The position numbers were made by a program, and so were the translations under genes. A DNA stretch of 64,000 bases from Candidatus Planktophila lacus (GTDB taxonomy: Bacteria > Actinomycetota > Actinomycetes > Nanopelagicales > Nanopelagicaceae): contig NZ_CP016783.1 of assembly GCF_002288385.1 (NCBI RefSeq), positions 992,001 to 1,056,000 on the forward strand, given 5' to 3'. A model generated the notes under the pieces. It did no database searches. It had not been told where the DNA came from and saw only the letters and a list, made by a program, of their open reading frames with translations. Below, in pieces: positions 1-8,337 of this stretch (the stretch's first letter is position 1; each line of letters starts with the position of its first letter).

Positions 1-487
1 TGTAAGAACGCCAGAGTTCGGGGCGTTGATTACGTGGGTTCCAGCTATGGCCTTCATCGCGAACGCTAAAGATTCGTTCCTTTGCGCGAGATTTTTCTTC
101 ATCACGGCGTGATCCCCCGATAGCGGCATCTACTTCATAGTGATCGAGCGCTTGCCGTAGTGCAACAGTCTTCATGATGCGCGTGTATTCAGAAATACCG
201 GTAGTAAATGGATTTGCTCCGGAAGTTGCGCCCTCTTGGTTTGTGTGAACAATCAAATTCAATTTGTGATCGGCGACAATCTTGTCGCGGAAGGAGATCA
301 TCTCTTTAAACTTCCATGTTGTATCGATATGTAACAACCGGAAAGGAACTGGGGCGGGATAGAAAGCTTTGATCGCTAAATGGAGAAGAACGGAAGAATC
401 TTTTCCAATGGAATACATCATCACGGGATTTCGGAAGGATGCGGCGGTCTCGCGCAGAATCTCTATCGATTCAGCCTCAAGGGCCAT
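1..487 (-). CDS. cysD: Sulfate adenylyltransferase subunit 2, CysD (3' part cut by window edge)
   Basis: Small catalytic subunit of ATP sulfurylase, which makes adenosine 5'-phosphosulfate from sulfate and ATP in assimilatory sulfate reduction. About 162 of the usual 300 or so residues are visible. The PP-loop motif SIGKDSS lies at about residues 21-27, followed by the family blocks [31 protein letters not shown] and NQRPELW. The chosen ATG has an AAGGAA ribosome binding site six bases upstream. The reading frame runs off the left edge of the window, where the partner cysN would be expected; that is an inference. No frameshift is seen in the visible part. Confidence 0.95.
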   Translation of the reverse strand, partial: MALEAESIEILRETAASFRNPVMMYSIGKDSSVLLHLAIKAFYPAPVPFRLLHIDTTWKFKEMISFRDKIVADHKLNLIVHTNQEGATSGANPFTTGISEYTRIMKTVALRQALDHYEVDAAIGGSRRDEEKSRAKERIFSVRDEGHSWNPRNQRPELWRSY

Positions 488-540
488 TAAAATTCCTTCA
501 TTCACATGCACGCGCCTACGCTACTGGTTAATCCTGTGAT

Positions 541-1380
541 CTACCTGTATTTCTTCTGGCAGCGCGGGCAAAAATGCGATGATCTCGCACCAAATGTGAT
601 CCGGCGAATAGGTGTTCCACAACGCGGGCATGGCTCATCGGTACACCCATAAGCCGCAAGGGCTTGTTCGAAGAATCCACTTTCGCCATTTACATTTATA
701 TAGAGATCGTCAAACGATGTGCCACCTTGTTCGATTGCTTCACTCATAACCTCTGTTGCATAACTAATTATCGAAGCAAGCTTCTTCTTGGAAAGATCGG
801 CTGTAGATACTTCTGGATGAACCTTGGCGCGCCAAAGAGTTTCATCGGCATAGATATTTCCAACACCGCTCATGATTTCTTGGTTTAGTAGCGCGGTTTT
901 AATTCGGATCTTTCGCTTTGCAAACTTCTCAATCGTCTCTTGCAGATCAAATTGCGAATCAAAGGGATCGCGCGCAATGTGCTGGGCTGAACTTGGCACG
1001 CCATCAATTGTCTCTTCAACTGATACCCAGCCGAAGGTTCGCTGATCATTAAAAACTAGTTCGCGCTTGCGCATCTGCTTGGTCAGGTCAAACTGTGCGC
1101 GTACATGCTTTGCTCTGGGATGGCCTTGCTGATGAATTAAGAATTGCCCACTCATTCCCAAATGAGCAACTAATACCTGTGGGCGATCCAAAACAAACCA
1201 GAGAAACTTGCCACGTCGATTTAAATCGATGATCTTGGCGCCCTGAATAGATTTTAGCGGTGCGATTGATTCAGGTTTAAGCGCGCGTGGATGTAAATCA
1301 TGCGCCCCAACAATTTTGTAACCTTTAACCAGGCTGACTAAACCGCGGCGAACCGTTTCTACTTCTGGGAGTTCGGGCAC
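541..1380 (-). CDS. mutM: Formamidopyrimidine-DNA glycosylase (MutM/Fpg)
   Basis: Base-excision repair enzyme that removes oxidised purines such as 8-oxoguanine and nicks the abasic site. The N-terminus PELPEVETV supplies the catalytic proline (residue 2 after Met removal) and Glu3; Lys58 matches the conserved beta-lyase lysine. The helix-two-turn-helix block GVGNIYADETLW is present, and the C-terminal zinc finger is complete (C251-x2-C254-x16-C271-x2-C274). At 279 residues it has normal length. It starts with GTG three bases after the ribH stop, so it is probably the last gene of the riboflavin operon and under FMN riboswitch control. Linking flavin synthesis with oxidative damage repair is plausible but inferred. 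Confidence 0.97.
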   Translation of the reverse strand: MPELPEVETVRRGLVSLVKGYKIVGAHDLHPRALKPESIAPLKSIQGAKIIDLNRRGKFLWFVLDRPQVLVAHLGMSGQFLIHQQGHPRAKHVRAQFDLTKQMRKRELVFNDQRTFGWVSVEETIDGVPSSAQHIARDPFDSQFDLQETIEKFAKRKIRIKTALLNQEIMSGVGNIYADETLWRAKVHPEVSTADLSKKKLASIISYATEVMSEAIEQGGTSFDDLYINVNGESGFFEQALAAYGCTDEPCPRCGTPIRRITFGARSSHFCPRCQKKYR

Positions 1381-1383
1381 AAC

Positions 1384-1842
1384 TTAACCTTTTTTTATCA
1401 CGCTAAGTGCGGCAAGTGCGCTGTCATAACCCTTATCTTCTTTGCTTCCAGGAAGGCCAGCGCGCGCAGTCGCTTGTTCTAGGTTGTCGCACATAAGTAC
1501 TCCAAAGCCAATTGGCTTAGATCTGCTTAGCGAAACATCCATTACGCCCTGAGTGAGGCCCTGACAGACATAATCAAAGTGCGGAGTTTCACCACGAAGA
1601 ACAAGACCGACAATGACAGCAACGTCAAAGCCTTCATCAAAGGCTAACTGTGCAGCAAGTGGAAGTTCAAAAGAGCCAGCAACTGTGCGAACTACAGGAT
1701 TAGCTATACCCGACTCTTTAAAACCACGAACTGCACCGGCAACTAGCGCATCACATATATCTGGATGCCAAGCAGCGGTGATGACAATTGCCTTGAGATG
1801 TGGCATTTGTGGAATCTTTACTTCGGGGGCATGTCCAGCCAT
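1384..1842 (-). CDS. ribH: 6,7-dimethyl-8-ribityllumazine synthase (RibH)
   Basis: Penultimate riboflavin step: condenses 5-amino-6-ribitylamino-uracil with 3,4-dihydroxy-2-butanone 4-phosphate. The 152-residue length is typical. Visible family blocks are an AAWHPDIC segment near residue 25, SFELPLAAQ around 57-65 and GETPHFDYVC with the catalytic-type His88. The start ATG overlaps the ribBA stop by one base (TAATG arrangement), which suggests translational coupling. It lies fourth in ribD-ribE-ribBA-ribH-mutM. Confidence 0.97.
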   Translation of the reverse strand: MAGHAPEVKIPQMPHLKAIVITAAWHPDICDALVAGAVRGFKESGIANPVVRTVAGSFELPLAAQLAFDEGFDVAVIVGLVLRGETPHFDYVCQGLTQGVMDVSLSRSKPIGFGVLMCDNLEQATARAGLPGSKEDKGYDSALAALSVIKKG

Positions 1843-3035
1843 TAGAGCGCTCCTAACGCGTGGTTTAACTTATCTCGCTTGGTTTCTAGATACTTCTGGT
1901 TATGTTTGTTAGCAATTACTTCAAGTGGTGCGGTAGTTAGAGAAATTCCAGTTGCCTTTATCGCGGCAATCTTTTCAGGATTGTTGGTCAATAAAGTTAG
2001 TGATTTTACTTTTAAGCGGTTAAGGATCTCTGCCGCATCTTCATAGGTGCGATCATCTACAGGCTGACCGATTGAAATATTTGCTTCAACGGTATCTTGG
2101 CCAGAATCCTGCAACGCGTAAGCGCGAATTTTCTCAGCAAGACCTATGCCGCGGCCTTCGTGATCGCGAAGATAGATGACATATCCGTGGCCGTTTTCTT
2201 CAATCAGGCGAATTGCTTCTTGGAGTTGCGGACCACAATCACAGCGCTTGGATCCGAATACATCTCCAGTTAAGCATTCGGAATGAACGCGCACTACCGG
2301 CTGACTACTTGGAGTCTGGGCAAATTTAAGAACTGCGTGTTCTGCTCCAGTTGGTGAAATATATGTGGAGATCTGCCATTGCGCGCTGCCAAGTGGAAGC
2401 TCTGCCCATTCAAGGCTTGCTATATCAGCGCTCTTCTTTTCGGGCAGTACGCGAGATAGTTCATCGATAGAGATCACTTCTAAATCATGCGCTTTGGCAA
2501 ATTCGGTTATCTGAGAACCGCGCATCATCGATCCATCATCATTTACTAATTCAGAGAGAACTGCACAAGGATTAGATCCAGTTAGTTCGCATAGAGCCAT
2601 ACTTGCCTCGGTATGGCCACGACGTTGGTGAAGTCCACCCGGTACTGATATCAGCGGAAACACATGTCCTGGTCGTGCAAAATCTGTCGGCAGTGAACTG
2701 GCATTAGCAAGTGCACGCAGTGTGTTTGCTCGCTCGGCTGCCGGAATACCTGTCGAGCGGCCAGCGATTGCATCGACCGTAACGGTGAAAGCTGTTGTGT
2801 GGTTATCTTCATTACGCTTAACCATAAGTGGAAGTTTTAGCTTCTTGGCAGTTTCCTCAGTAATGATTCCGCAGATGACACCAGATGTGTATCGAACCAT
2901 AAATCCGATATTTTCAGGGGTGGCTTTATCAGCGAGGAGAATTAAATCTGCTTCGTTCTCGCGATTTTCATCATCGGTTACGACGATGAACTTGCCCGCC
3001 TTGAATTCAGAGAATACTTTTTCTAAATTACTCAT
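1842..3035 (-). CDS. ribBA: Bifunctional 3,4-dihydroxy-2-butanone 4-phosphate synthase / GTP cyclohydrolase II (RibBA)
   Basis: Supplies both precursors of riboflavin. Residues 1 to about 200 form the DHBP synthase domain (DDENRENEADL near 21-31, RRGHTEASMAL near 138-148). Residues from about 205 form GTP cyclohydrolase II with the zinc cysteines C254, C265 and C267 and the block LRDHEGRGIGL. The full length of 397 residues and both sets of active-site blocks argue that both activities are retained. The start overlaps the ribE stop by four bases (ATGA) and the stop overlaps the ribH start by one base. Confidence 0.97.
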   Translation of the reverse strand: MSNLEKVFSEFKAGKFIVVTDDENRENEADLILLADKATPENIGFMVRYTSGVICGIITEETAKKLKLPLMVKRNEDNHTTAFTVTVDAIAGRSTGIPAAERANTLRALANASSLPTDFARPGHVFPLISVPGGLHQRRGHTEASMALCELTGSNPCAVLSELVNDDGSMMRGSQITEFAKAHDLEVISIDELSRVLPEKKSADIASLEWAELPLGSAQWQISTYISPTGAEHAVLKFAQTPSSQPVVRVHSECLTGDVFGSKRCDCGPQLQEAIRLIEENGHGYVIYLRDHEGRGIGLAEKIRAYALQDSGQDTVEANISIGQPVDDRTYEDAAEILNRLKVKSLTLLTNNPEKIAAIKATGISLTTAPLEVIANKHNQKYLETKRDKLNHALGAL

Positions 3036-3640
3036 TTGTCATCCTGTCCACGTGCAATAAGTCTTTCAACGTACTTTGCTAGAACATCTACCTCGACGTT
3101 GAGGGGATCTGAAATCTTTTTGGCAGCAAGATTGGTCTTAGCTAGAGTTTCTGGGATTAACCAAACAGATACTTGATCAAGCCCATCGTTTAGTTCGCCA
3201 ACCGTCAGCGATACACCTTCAATACAAATAGAACCTTGTGCAACCACGTACTTCATAAGGTGGGCAGGCACTGCAATATCCATGCGCGTCCACTCTTTAT
3301 CAGCCGAGATTCCAGCAACTTTCGCTACGCCATCAACATGGCCCTGCACGATATGGCCACCAAGGCGATCTTGTGTGCGGGTAGCAAGTTCCAGGTTTAC
3401 AGGAGAACCAACACCAAGTGCGCCCGTTGAAGTTAGGTTGAGCGTTTGCATCATTACATCTACTTCAAAACTCTGGCTATCAAAAGATGTAACAGTTAAA
3501 CAGACACCGTTAACGCTAACCGAATCTCCTTGGGCTATTTGAGCGCAAATTTCGGCGCTCTTAATCTGCAACTTGGCGCTGCTTTCCTGGCGCTCAATTG
3601 CAGAAACTTGGCCGACTGCTTGAATTAGCCCTGTAAACAT
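3032..3640 (-). CDS. ribE: Riboflavin synthase alpha chain (RibE)
   Basis: Dismutates two 6,7-dimethyl-8-ribityllumazine molecules to riboflavin. It has the characteristic N-terminus MFTGLI and two tandem lumazine-binding repeats (about residues 1-95 and 96-195). Each repeat carries a G-x-S/I-V/C-x-x-x-G-V-x-LT block: VSVNGVCLTV in the first and ICIEGVSLTV in the second. The 202-residue length is normal. It is the second gene of the operon; its start overlaps the ribD stop by one base. Confidence 0.96.
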   Translation of the reverse strand: MFTGLIQAVGQVSAIERQESSAKLQIKSAEICAQIAQGDSVSVNGVCLTVTSFDSQSFEVDVMMQTLNLTSTGALGVGSPVNLELATRTQDRLGGHIVQGHVDGVAKVAGISADKEWTRMDIAVPAHLMKYVVAQGSICIEGVSLTVGELNDGLDQVSVWLIPETLAKTNLAAKKISDPLNVEVDVLAKYVERLIARGQDDK

Positions 3641-4659
3641 TAGCGCCCACCTTCTTCTTGGTTTGCGCTCTTTATAAGTGTTATCTTCAAATCTGCACCG
3701 ATTACTTCAACATCTGCGATCTCGAAATCTAAACGCTCTGAAATAGTGGCAACTCCCAAATCTGAAATTGATGGTGTGCCCGAGCCAAAGAAAGTTGGCG
3801 CCTGATACAGAATTACTTCATCGATTAAGCCTGACTTCAAGAGCGCAGTTCCAAAGGTTGGTCCAGATTCAATTAGCAATTGGTTAAAGCCACGTGCCTT
3901 AGCCAAGTTGATTAGCTCTTGCAGATCACGAGATTTGATGGCAATGGTTTCTGCATCGGCGTTAAGAATCTGCGAGCTTGAAGTAATTTCAGAGCTACCC
4001 ATCACAATACGGACCGGGTTCTTGCCGGCACCTTTACTGGTGAGCAAAGGATTGTCAGCCTTTACCGTTGTTGTAGATGTAACGATGGCATCGGCTTGTG
4101 AGCGAAGTAGCGCAACATCTGCTCGCGCTACTTCGCTAGTAATCCATTTGGAAGTGCCATCGGCGGCGGCAACTTTGCCATCCATGGTCGATGCGATCTT
4201 CCAGGTGATTCGCGGGCGCTCTTTGGCAATCTTGGTTATCCATGCGCGGTTATCAAAGGCTGCCTCACTTTCCAGCAGCCCTTGCTCTACATCAATTCCA
4301 GATGCGCGAAGGTACTCGCCTCCCCCAGAGGCAATCGGATTTGGATCGCTAACTGCATAAACAACTTTTTTGATTCCGGCGGCAATAATCGCTTGTGTGC
4401 AGGGTGGAGTTTTGCCCTGGTGGTTACATGGTTCAAGAGTTACATAAATGATTGCGCCCGCTGGAATACTCTTTGCCGCATTTATCGCAACTACTTCAGC
4501 ATGGTCTGCGCCCTGATGAAAACCTTCGCTTATGAATTCATCGGTAGAGCTGGTTATAACTGCGCCAACAATTGGGTTTGGGAAAGTCTTACCAAGGCCA
4601 GCGCGAGCACACTCGATGGCGCGCGCCATCGCGGCTTCAGCACTTAACACTTGGTTCAT
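3640..4659 (-). CDS. ribD: Bifunctional diaminohydroxyphosphoribosylaminopyrimidine deaminase / uracil reductase (RibD)
   Basis: Performs the deamination and NADPH-dependent reduction steps of riboflavin synthesis. Counting from the chosen start, the N-terminal deaminase domain shows the zinc motif HAE at residues 53-55 with C78 and C87 in the PCNHQGKTPPC block. The C-terminal reductase domain has KIASTMDGKVA and the SGPTFG block. A GTG nine bases further upstream (4668) is also possible, but it overlaps the AAAGGG ribosome binding site (4668-4673). That site stands eight bases before the ATG at 4659, so the ATG (339 residues) is preferred. It is the first gene behind the FMN riboswitch. Confidence 0.95.
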   Translation of the reverse strand: MNQVLSAEAAMARAIECARAGLGKTFPNPIVGAVITSSTDEFISEGFHQGADHAEVVAINAAKSIPAGAIIYVTLEPCNHQGKTPPCTQAIIAAGIKKVVYAVSDPNPIASGGGEYLRASGIDVEQGLLESEAAFDNRAWITKIAKERPRITWKIASTMDGKVAAADGTSKWITSEVARADVALLRSQADAIVTSTTTVKADNPLLTSKGAGKNPVRIVMGSSEITSSSQILNADAETIAIKSRDLQELINLAKARGFNQLLIESGPTFGTALLKSGLIDEVILYQAPTFFGSGTPSISDLGVATISERLDFEIADVEVIGADLKITLIKSANQEEGGR

Positions 4660-4665
4660 CTTCAA

Positions 4666-4761
4666 CACCCTTTATCGAGATTTGGTGTTGCATCTCGGGG
4701 TGGAAAGGCAGTGGCAGCCGACGCATTAGCCCTTTAAACAAAGTTAATTGCACAAAGGGTG
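4666..4761 (-). promoter_or_regulatory. Expression platform of the FMN riboswitch with possible anti-Shine-Dalgarno pairing
   Basis: In the transcript the segment CACCCTTT (4754-4761) is a perfect 8-base complement of AAAGGGTG (4666-4673), which contains the ribD ribosome binding site; one G-U pair extends it on each side. The same CACCCTTT lies in a small hairpin GCAC-CCTTT-GTGC, an alternative fold. A second inverted repeat, CGAGAT/ATCTCG, lies directly before the ribosome binding site. No U-tract terminator is visible, so translational rather than transcriptional control is inferred. Confidence 0.55.
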
Positions 4762-4778
4762 CGACAGCTACACGTTGG

Positions 4779-4899
4779 TTTTCTCTCATCCGGACTTTAA
4801 CCGTCGGTTCGGGAATTACACCCAATCCACCGGTCATTGGCTATGACCGGGTCGCAGACTTTCACTGCCGGTTCGAAATTACATCGACCCCGAAAAACA
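4779..4899 (-). ncRNA. FMN riboswitch (RFN element)
   Basis: On the minus strand this stretch carries the conserved RFN blocks in order: GGGGTCGATGTAATTTCGA, ACCGGCAGTGAAAGTC, TGCGACCC, a GGTCAT/ATGACC variable hairpin, GGTGTAATTCCCGA, ACCGACGGTTAAAGTCC and GGATGAGAGAAAAC. The U-rich 5' end (about 4890-4899) can pair with the final GAGAAAAC as stem P1. It sits between the stop of the GDPD-IMPase gene and ribD, so it should sense FMN and control the five-gene riboflavin operon. A TAGAAT sequence just upstream (about 4911-4916) could be a -10 box, but no convincing -35 box is visible. Confidence 0.96.
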
Positions 4900-4910
4900 A
4901 CACTCTTATT

Positions 4911-6458
4911 CTAGCGCCCCGCTTTGAGGGCTTTCATCCAAATCTCATAAAGTGGTTTTGCCGCCGCCTGTGTAGCGGTCATTACGCCACCTTTTTCAGG
5001 AAATAGGTTCTGTTTTCCATCTTCATCCCAGACTGCGCCACCTGCTTCAGCAACGATTAAGAGCGATGCCAAATGATCAATCGGACTGAAATGTCCAACG
5101 ACTGCGCCAACACCGCGCGCAAGGGCCGGACCAACGATCGTTAGCGTGCCAGAGCCCATGATGCGCATTGTGCAATATTGCTCCGCAAGTCCATCAAGTA
5201 ACCCAAGCATGCCGGGCCATGGTTGATATGCCGCAAGTTCGGTTGAAACTATTCGTGAAGCTAGTGGATTTTCAACGCCACTTTGATCTTCAATAACTAG
5301 CGGTTTGCCATTTCGTTTCGCACCTTTGCCACGCTGTGCTTCATACAACTCATCACGCCATGGATCTATAACAACGCCAACTAAGACATCGCGATTATGT
5401 GCAAGTCCGAAACAGAATGAAGTCCAAGGTAAACGGTTTGCAAAGTTAGTTGTTCCATCGATTGGATCGAGATACCAAGATGGAGTATCGGCAAGGTAAG
5501 CACCGCCCATCTCTTCGCCAACGAAGTTATGTCCAGGCAAGTTTGCCGCAATAACTTCACGTACGTGGGCTTCGATCATTACATCAATCTCGGTAACGAT
5601 ATCGGCGGCATTTGTCTTTAACTCAATTTTTCCAGGATCCATATTGCTAGCGACTAGAATCGCCCACTTGCCTAGATCGCGGGCGATAACCATCGCGCGG
5701 TCTAAATCAATATCTTCTAACTTCATCTTCCGTGGTCCACCTGTATCCATGGTTGGATTTTCAGCGATCACCTTTTGTAATTGAGTTAATTGATTAGAGG
5801 TAACTGAATCAACGCCGATAGCTGCTGCCCAGCGCATGGTGGCCTCGTCATCAACCGTCCAGACTGCAACTTTAAAACCTGATTCGTGGAGTGCCTTAAC
5901 AGACTTCTGAGTAACAAATGAGTAATGCAAATTTATAAATTCGGGCTGCAAAATATCGGTCTCAGCCTTTGTAGGAAGCGCCAACTTATCCCACGGCATC
6001 CAGATGCGAGCTTTTGGTGATAGCGAACGGATGGTGTGCATTCCATCGAAATTTCCGCACCAAAATATTTGTTCTTCAGGAAGTGGGCCACCGGCAACAA
6101 CCTCATAGGTTGGCTTTGCTGGCTCTGGTTGTTCCATATCGATCATCAAAATTGATTTGCTACCGACAAATAACTTTAAGACATCAATTAACAGCGGAAT
6201 GCGATCTTCACCATGGCCGAGTTGAGAAATCTGCGCCCAATCCATCTCGGTGCTCTCTTTGGATATTCCCCAAAGGCGTTCTAGGTTTGAGTCATGTAGA
6301 ACAATTACCTTGCCATCGCGAGTTATACGGACATCAATTTCAACGACTTCAGCGCCGGCGTCAATTGCGCTTTGGATAGCAACAATTGTATTCTCACGAA
6401 AGCGGCTGGAATCTCCGCGATGTGCGCAGGCAAAAGTTTTGGATTTGGATTCAGACAT
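4911..6458 (-). CDS. Fusion of glycerophosphodiester phosphodiesterase (GDPD) and inositol monophosphatase-family phosphatase
   Basis: A 515-residue protein with two catalytic domains. Residues 1 to about 235 are a GDPD TIM barrel, with His13-Arg14 in the AHRG motif, Glu40/Asp42 in EIDVRITRDG and His55 in VLHD; the enzyme would split glycerophosphodiesters to glycerol 3-phosphate and an alcohol. Residues from about 245 are an IMPase-type Mg-dependent phosphatase with GEE at 314-316, DPIDGTTNF at 331-339 and the second metal motif around Asp461 (PIDHLASLL...EAGG). No signal peptide is seen, so it should act in the cytoplasm. It starts three bases after the ABC transporter ATPase stop, so it very likely belongs to that importer operon. 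The substrate is not readable from sequence; glycerophosphoinositol is an inference from the two activities. Confidence 0.92.
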   Translation of the reverse strand: MSESKSKTFACAHRGDSSRFRENTIVAIQSAIDAGAEVVEIDVRITRDGKVIVLHDSNLERLWGISKESTEMDWAQISQLGHGEDRIPLLIDVLKLFVGSKSILMIDMEQPEPAKPTYEVVAGGPLPEEQIFWCGNFDGMHTIRSLSPKARIWMPWDKLALPTKAETDILQPEFINLHYSFVTQKSVKALHESGFKVAVWTVDDEATMRWAAAIGVDSVTSNQLTQLQKVIAENPTMDTGGPRKMKLEDIDLDRAMVIARDLGKWAILVASNMDPGKIELKTNAADIVTEIDVMIEAHVREVIAANLPGHNFVGEEMGGAYLADTPSWYLDPIDGTTNFANRLPWTSFCFGLAHNRDVLVGVVIDPWRDELYEAQRGKGAKRNGKPLVIEDQSGVENPLASRIVSTELAAYQPWPGMLGLLDGLAEQYCTMRIMGSGTLTIVGPALARGVGAVVGHFSPIDHLASLLIVAEAGGAVWDEDGKQNLFPEKGGVMTATQAAAKPLYEIWMKALKAGR

Positions 6459-6461
6459 GGG

Positions 6462-7475
6462 TTAAGCAGTTCTAACTAGCTTGCCATCCTTGTAAATCAG
6501 AGCCTTGTTTATCTTTACAAAGCCAGAATCACCAACTTTAGGAACATCGACTGAAATGAAGGCGCGAAGTGATGCATCAGCGCGCTTTAAGTAGACCTCA
6601 TGGAAGTGGCCACGAGGAACAACTAATTCGACCGTTGCTGGATAACTACCAGGAGCCTGAGTCTTCGAGAATGCAACATCTTCGGGGCGAATTCCAACTA
6701 CTTCGTTTCCTGAAACAACTTGTCCATCGCTGTAACCGCCTTCGACGCGATTTAAACTACCGATAAAGTTGGCAACGTATTCGGTTGCTGGACGATCGTA
6801 GAGTTCTTGCGGAGTGCTGAACTGTTCAATTCGACCATCGTTCATAACTGCGATGCGATCTGAGATAGAGAGGGCTTCATCTTGATCGTGGGTCACAATG
6901 ACAGTTGTAATTCCGAGGCGACGCTGTAGATCGCGGATATCTTCACGAACCTTTACACGCAACTTAGCGTCAAGATTTGAAAGTGGCTCATCTAGAAGCA
7001 AGATATCTGGCTCTTGTACTAAAGCACGCGCTAGAGCAACACGTTGCTGTTCTCCACCAGAGATCTGTCCTGGGCGAGAATCTTTATGGTGCATCAAATT
7101 AACAACTTCAAGTACTTCGTGAACTCGCTTTTCGATCTCGGCTTTACCCATCTTGCGGATCTTTAGCGGGTAAGCAACATTTTTAAATACTGTCATATGT
7201 GGCCAGAGCGCATAGTTCTGGAAAACCATCGCACTAGGGCGCTTTTCCGGACCAAGGTTAGTTACATCTTTACCTGCCAGATTTACAGTGCCTTTTTCAG
7301 GGATTAAAAAGCCTGCGATCATACGAAGGGTTGTTGTCTTACCGCATCCTGATGGGCCTAGCAGTGAGACCATCTCGCCTTTTTCAACGGTTAAGTTGAG
7401 ATTATCAATGATGACGCGTCCACCAAGAATCTTGGTTAAGCCAATTAGCTCTAGACCTTGCGTTGCGTTGCTCAT
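6462..7475 (-). CDS. ABC transporter ATP-binding protein (PotA/UgpC/FbpC-like)
   Basis: ATPase subunit of an importer. Walker A GPSGCGKT is at residues 40-47, the Q-loop FQNYALWPH near 85-93, the signature SGGEQ at 139-143, Walker B ILLLDEP near 158-164 and the switch His at 196. The C-terminal part (about 235-337) is a TOBE-like regulatory domain with the GIRPEDVAF block. It lies between the permease genes and the GDPD-IMPase gene. The family includes Ugp (glycerol 3-phosphate/glycerophosphodiesters), polyamine, iron and sugar systems, so the sequence alone does not fix the substrate. Confidence 0.93.
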   Translation of the reverse strand: MSNATQGLELIGLTKILGGRVIIDNLNLTVEKGEMVSLLGPSGCGKTTTLRMIAGFLIPEKGTVNLAGKDVTNLGPEKRPSAMVFQNYALWPHMTVFKNVAYPLKIRKMGKAEIEKRVHEVLEVVNLMHHKDSRPGQISGGEQQRVALARALVQEPDILLLDEPLSNLDAKLRVKVREDIRDLQRRLGITTVIVTHDQDEALSISDRIAVMNDGRIEQFSTPQELYDRPATEYVANFIGSLNRVEGGYSDGQVVSGNEVVGIRPEDVAFSKTQAPGSYPATVELVVPRGHFHEVYLKRADASLRAFISVDVPKVGDSGFVKINKALIYKDGKLVRTA

Positions 7476-7494
7476 TTTAAGCCTTTCGTAGTCA

Positions 7495-8337
7495 TCACTT
7501 GATTTGGAAACCTTCTGCTAACTGTCCACCAATAATCTGCTTGCGCGCCAATCCAATCAAAATCACTGAAGGGACTGCCAACAAGATTGAGAAGACCGCT
7601 GCAATTTGCACTGGGTAAGTAAGTACCAATGAATACATCTCAGTTGGCATTGTGAAGATCTCTGGAGAACCAACAAGGTATGTACCTTGCGCTTCATCGA
7701 AGGCAGAGATAAATGACATAACCATCGCAACTAAAATTCCAGGAGCGGCCATGCGTAGCGTTATGCCACGAAAGACGCGGAATTTAGAAGCACCGGCATC
7801 ACGTGCAGCTTCTTCTAAGTTCTTTGGAACTGCAGCAAATGCTGCAGCAGGAATCCAGGTCATGTAAATGATTGTGCCGAGCAACTGGATGATAATCACA
7901 CCCAGCATGGTGCCCATCAAGTTAAGTGTGTAGAAGAGCGTCGCAATCGATGCAAAGAGTCCCAACTTTGGAAACGAGTTTGCAGCAAACATACCGATGA
8001 GAAATACACGGCGACCGATGTAGTTATAGCGCGCTGCTGCATATGCCGCAGGAAGACAGATAAAGGCTGATACAAGCACAACTATTGGAGCGGTAATAAA
8101 TGAGTTGCGGATCGCCTCCACCATTGATGGCGTTTCAAAGACGCGTCTCCACCAAATTAAAGTCCAACCATCTGGCTTCCAATTCGGAAATGTCCAAGAA
8201 GATGTAAATGCTTGCAAGGCGAGCCAGATAAGCGGCCCCAAGATAAAGACGCCCATAAATGCTACGAAGGATCCGATAAAGAAGCGAGTAACCAAAGAAC
8301 CCGATTGGAGATTTAAACCATTATCGCGTTTGGCCAT
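7495..8337 (-). CDS. ABC transporter inner-membrane permease (second permease, PotC-like)
   Basis: Hydrophobic 280-residue protein with about six membrane segments; the first is near residues 18-38. It carries the EAA loop (EEAARDAGASKFRVFRGITLRMAAPG, about residues 175-200) that docks with the ATPase. Its start overlaps the stop of the first permease by one base (TAATG), and 19 bases separate its stop from the ATPase start. It is part of the importer operon 4911-10459. Confidence 0.92.
   Translation of the reverse strand: MAKRDNGLNLQSGSLVTRFFIGSFVAFMGVFILGPLIWLALQAFTSSWTFPNWKPDGWTLIWWRRVFETPSMVEAIRNSFITAPIVVLVSAFICLPAAYAAARYNYIGRRVFLIGMFAANSFPKLGLFASIATLFYTLNLMGTMLGVIIIQLLGTIIYMTWIPAAAFAAVPKNLEEAARDAGASKFRVFRGITLRMAAPGILVAMVMSFISAFDEAQGTYLVGSPEIFTMPTEMYSLVLTYPVQIAAVFSILLAVPSVILIGLARKQIIGGQLAEGFQIK

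Noticed and set aside
4911-6458. Two separate genes (GDPD and IMPase) joined by a sequencing error
   Set aside because: The frame is continuous with no internal stop, the linker (about residues 235-250) is short and has no ribosome binding site or start codon context typical of a second gene, so a true fusion is more likely.
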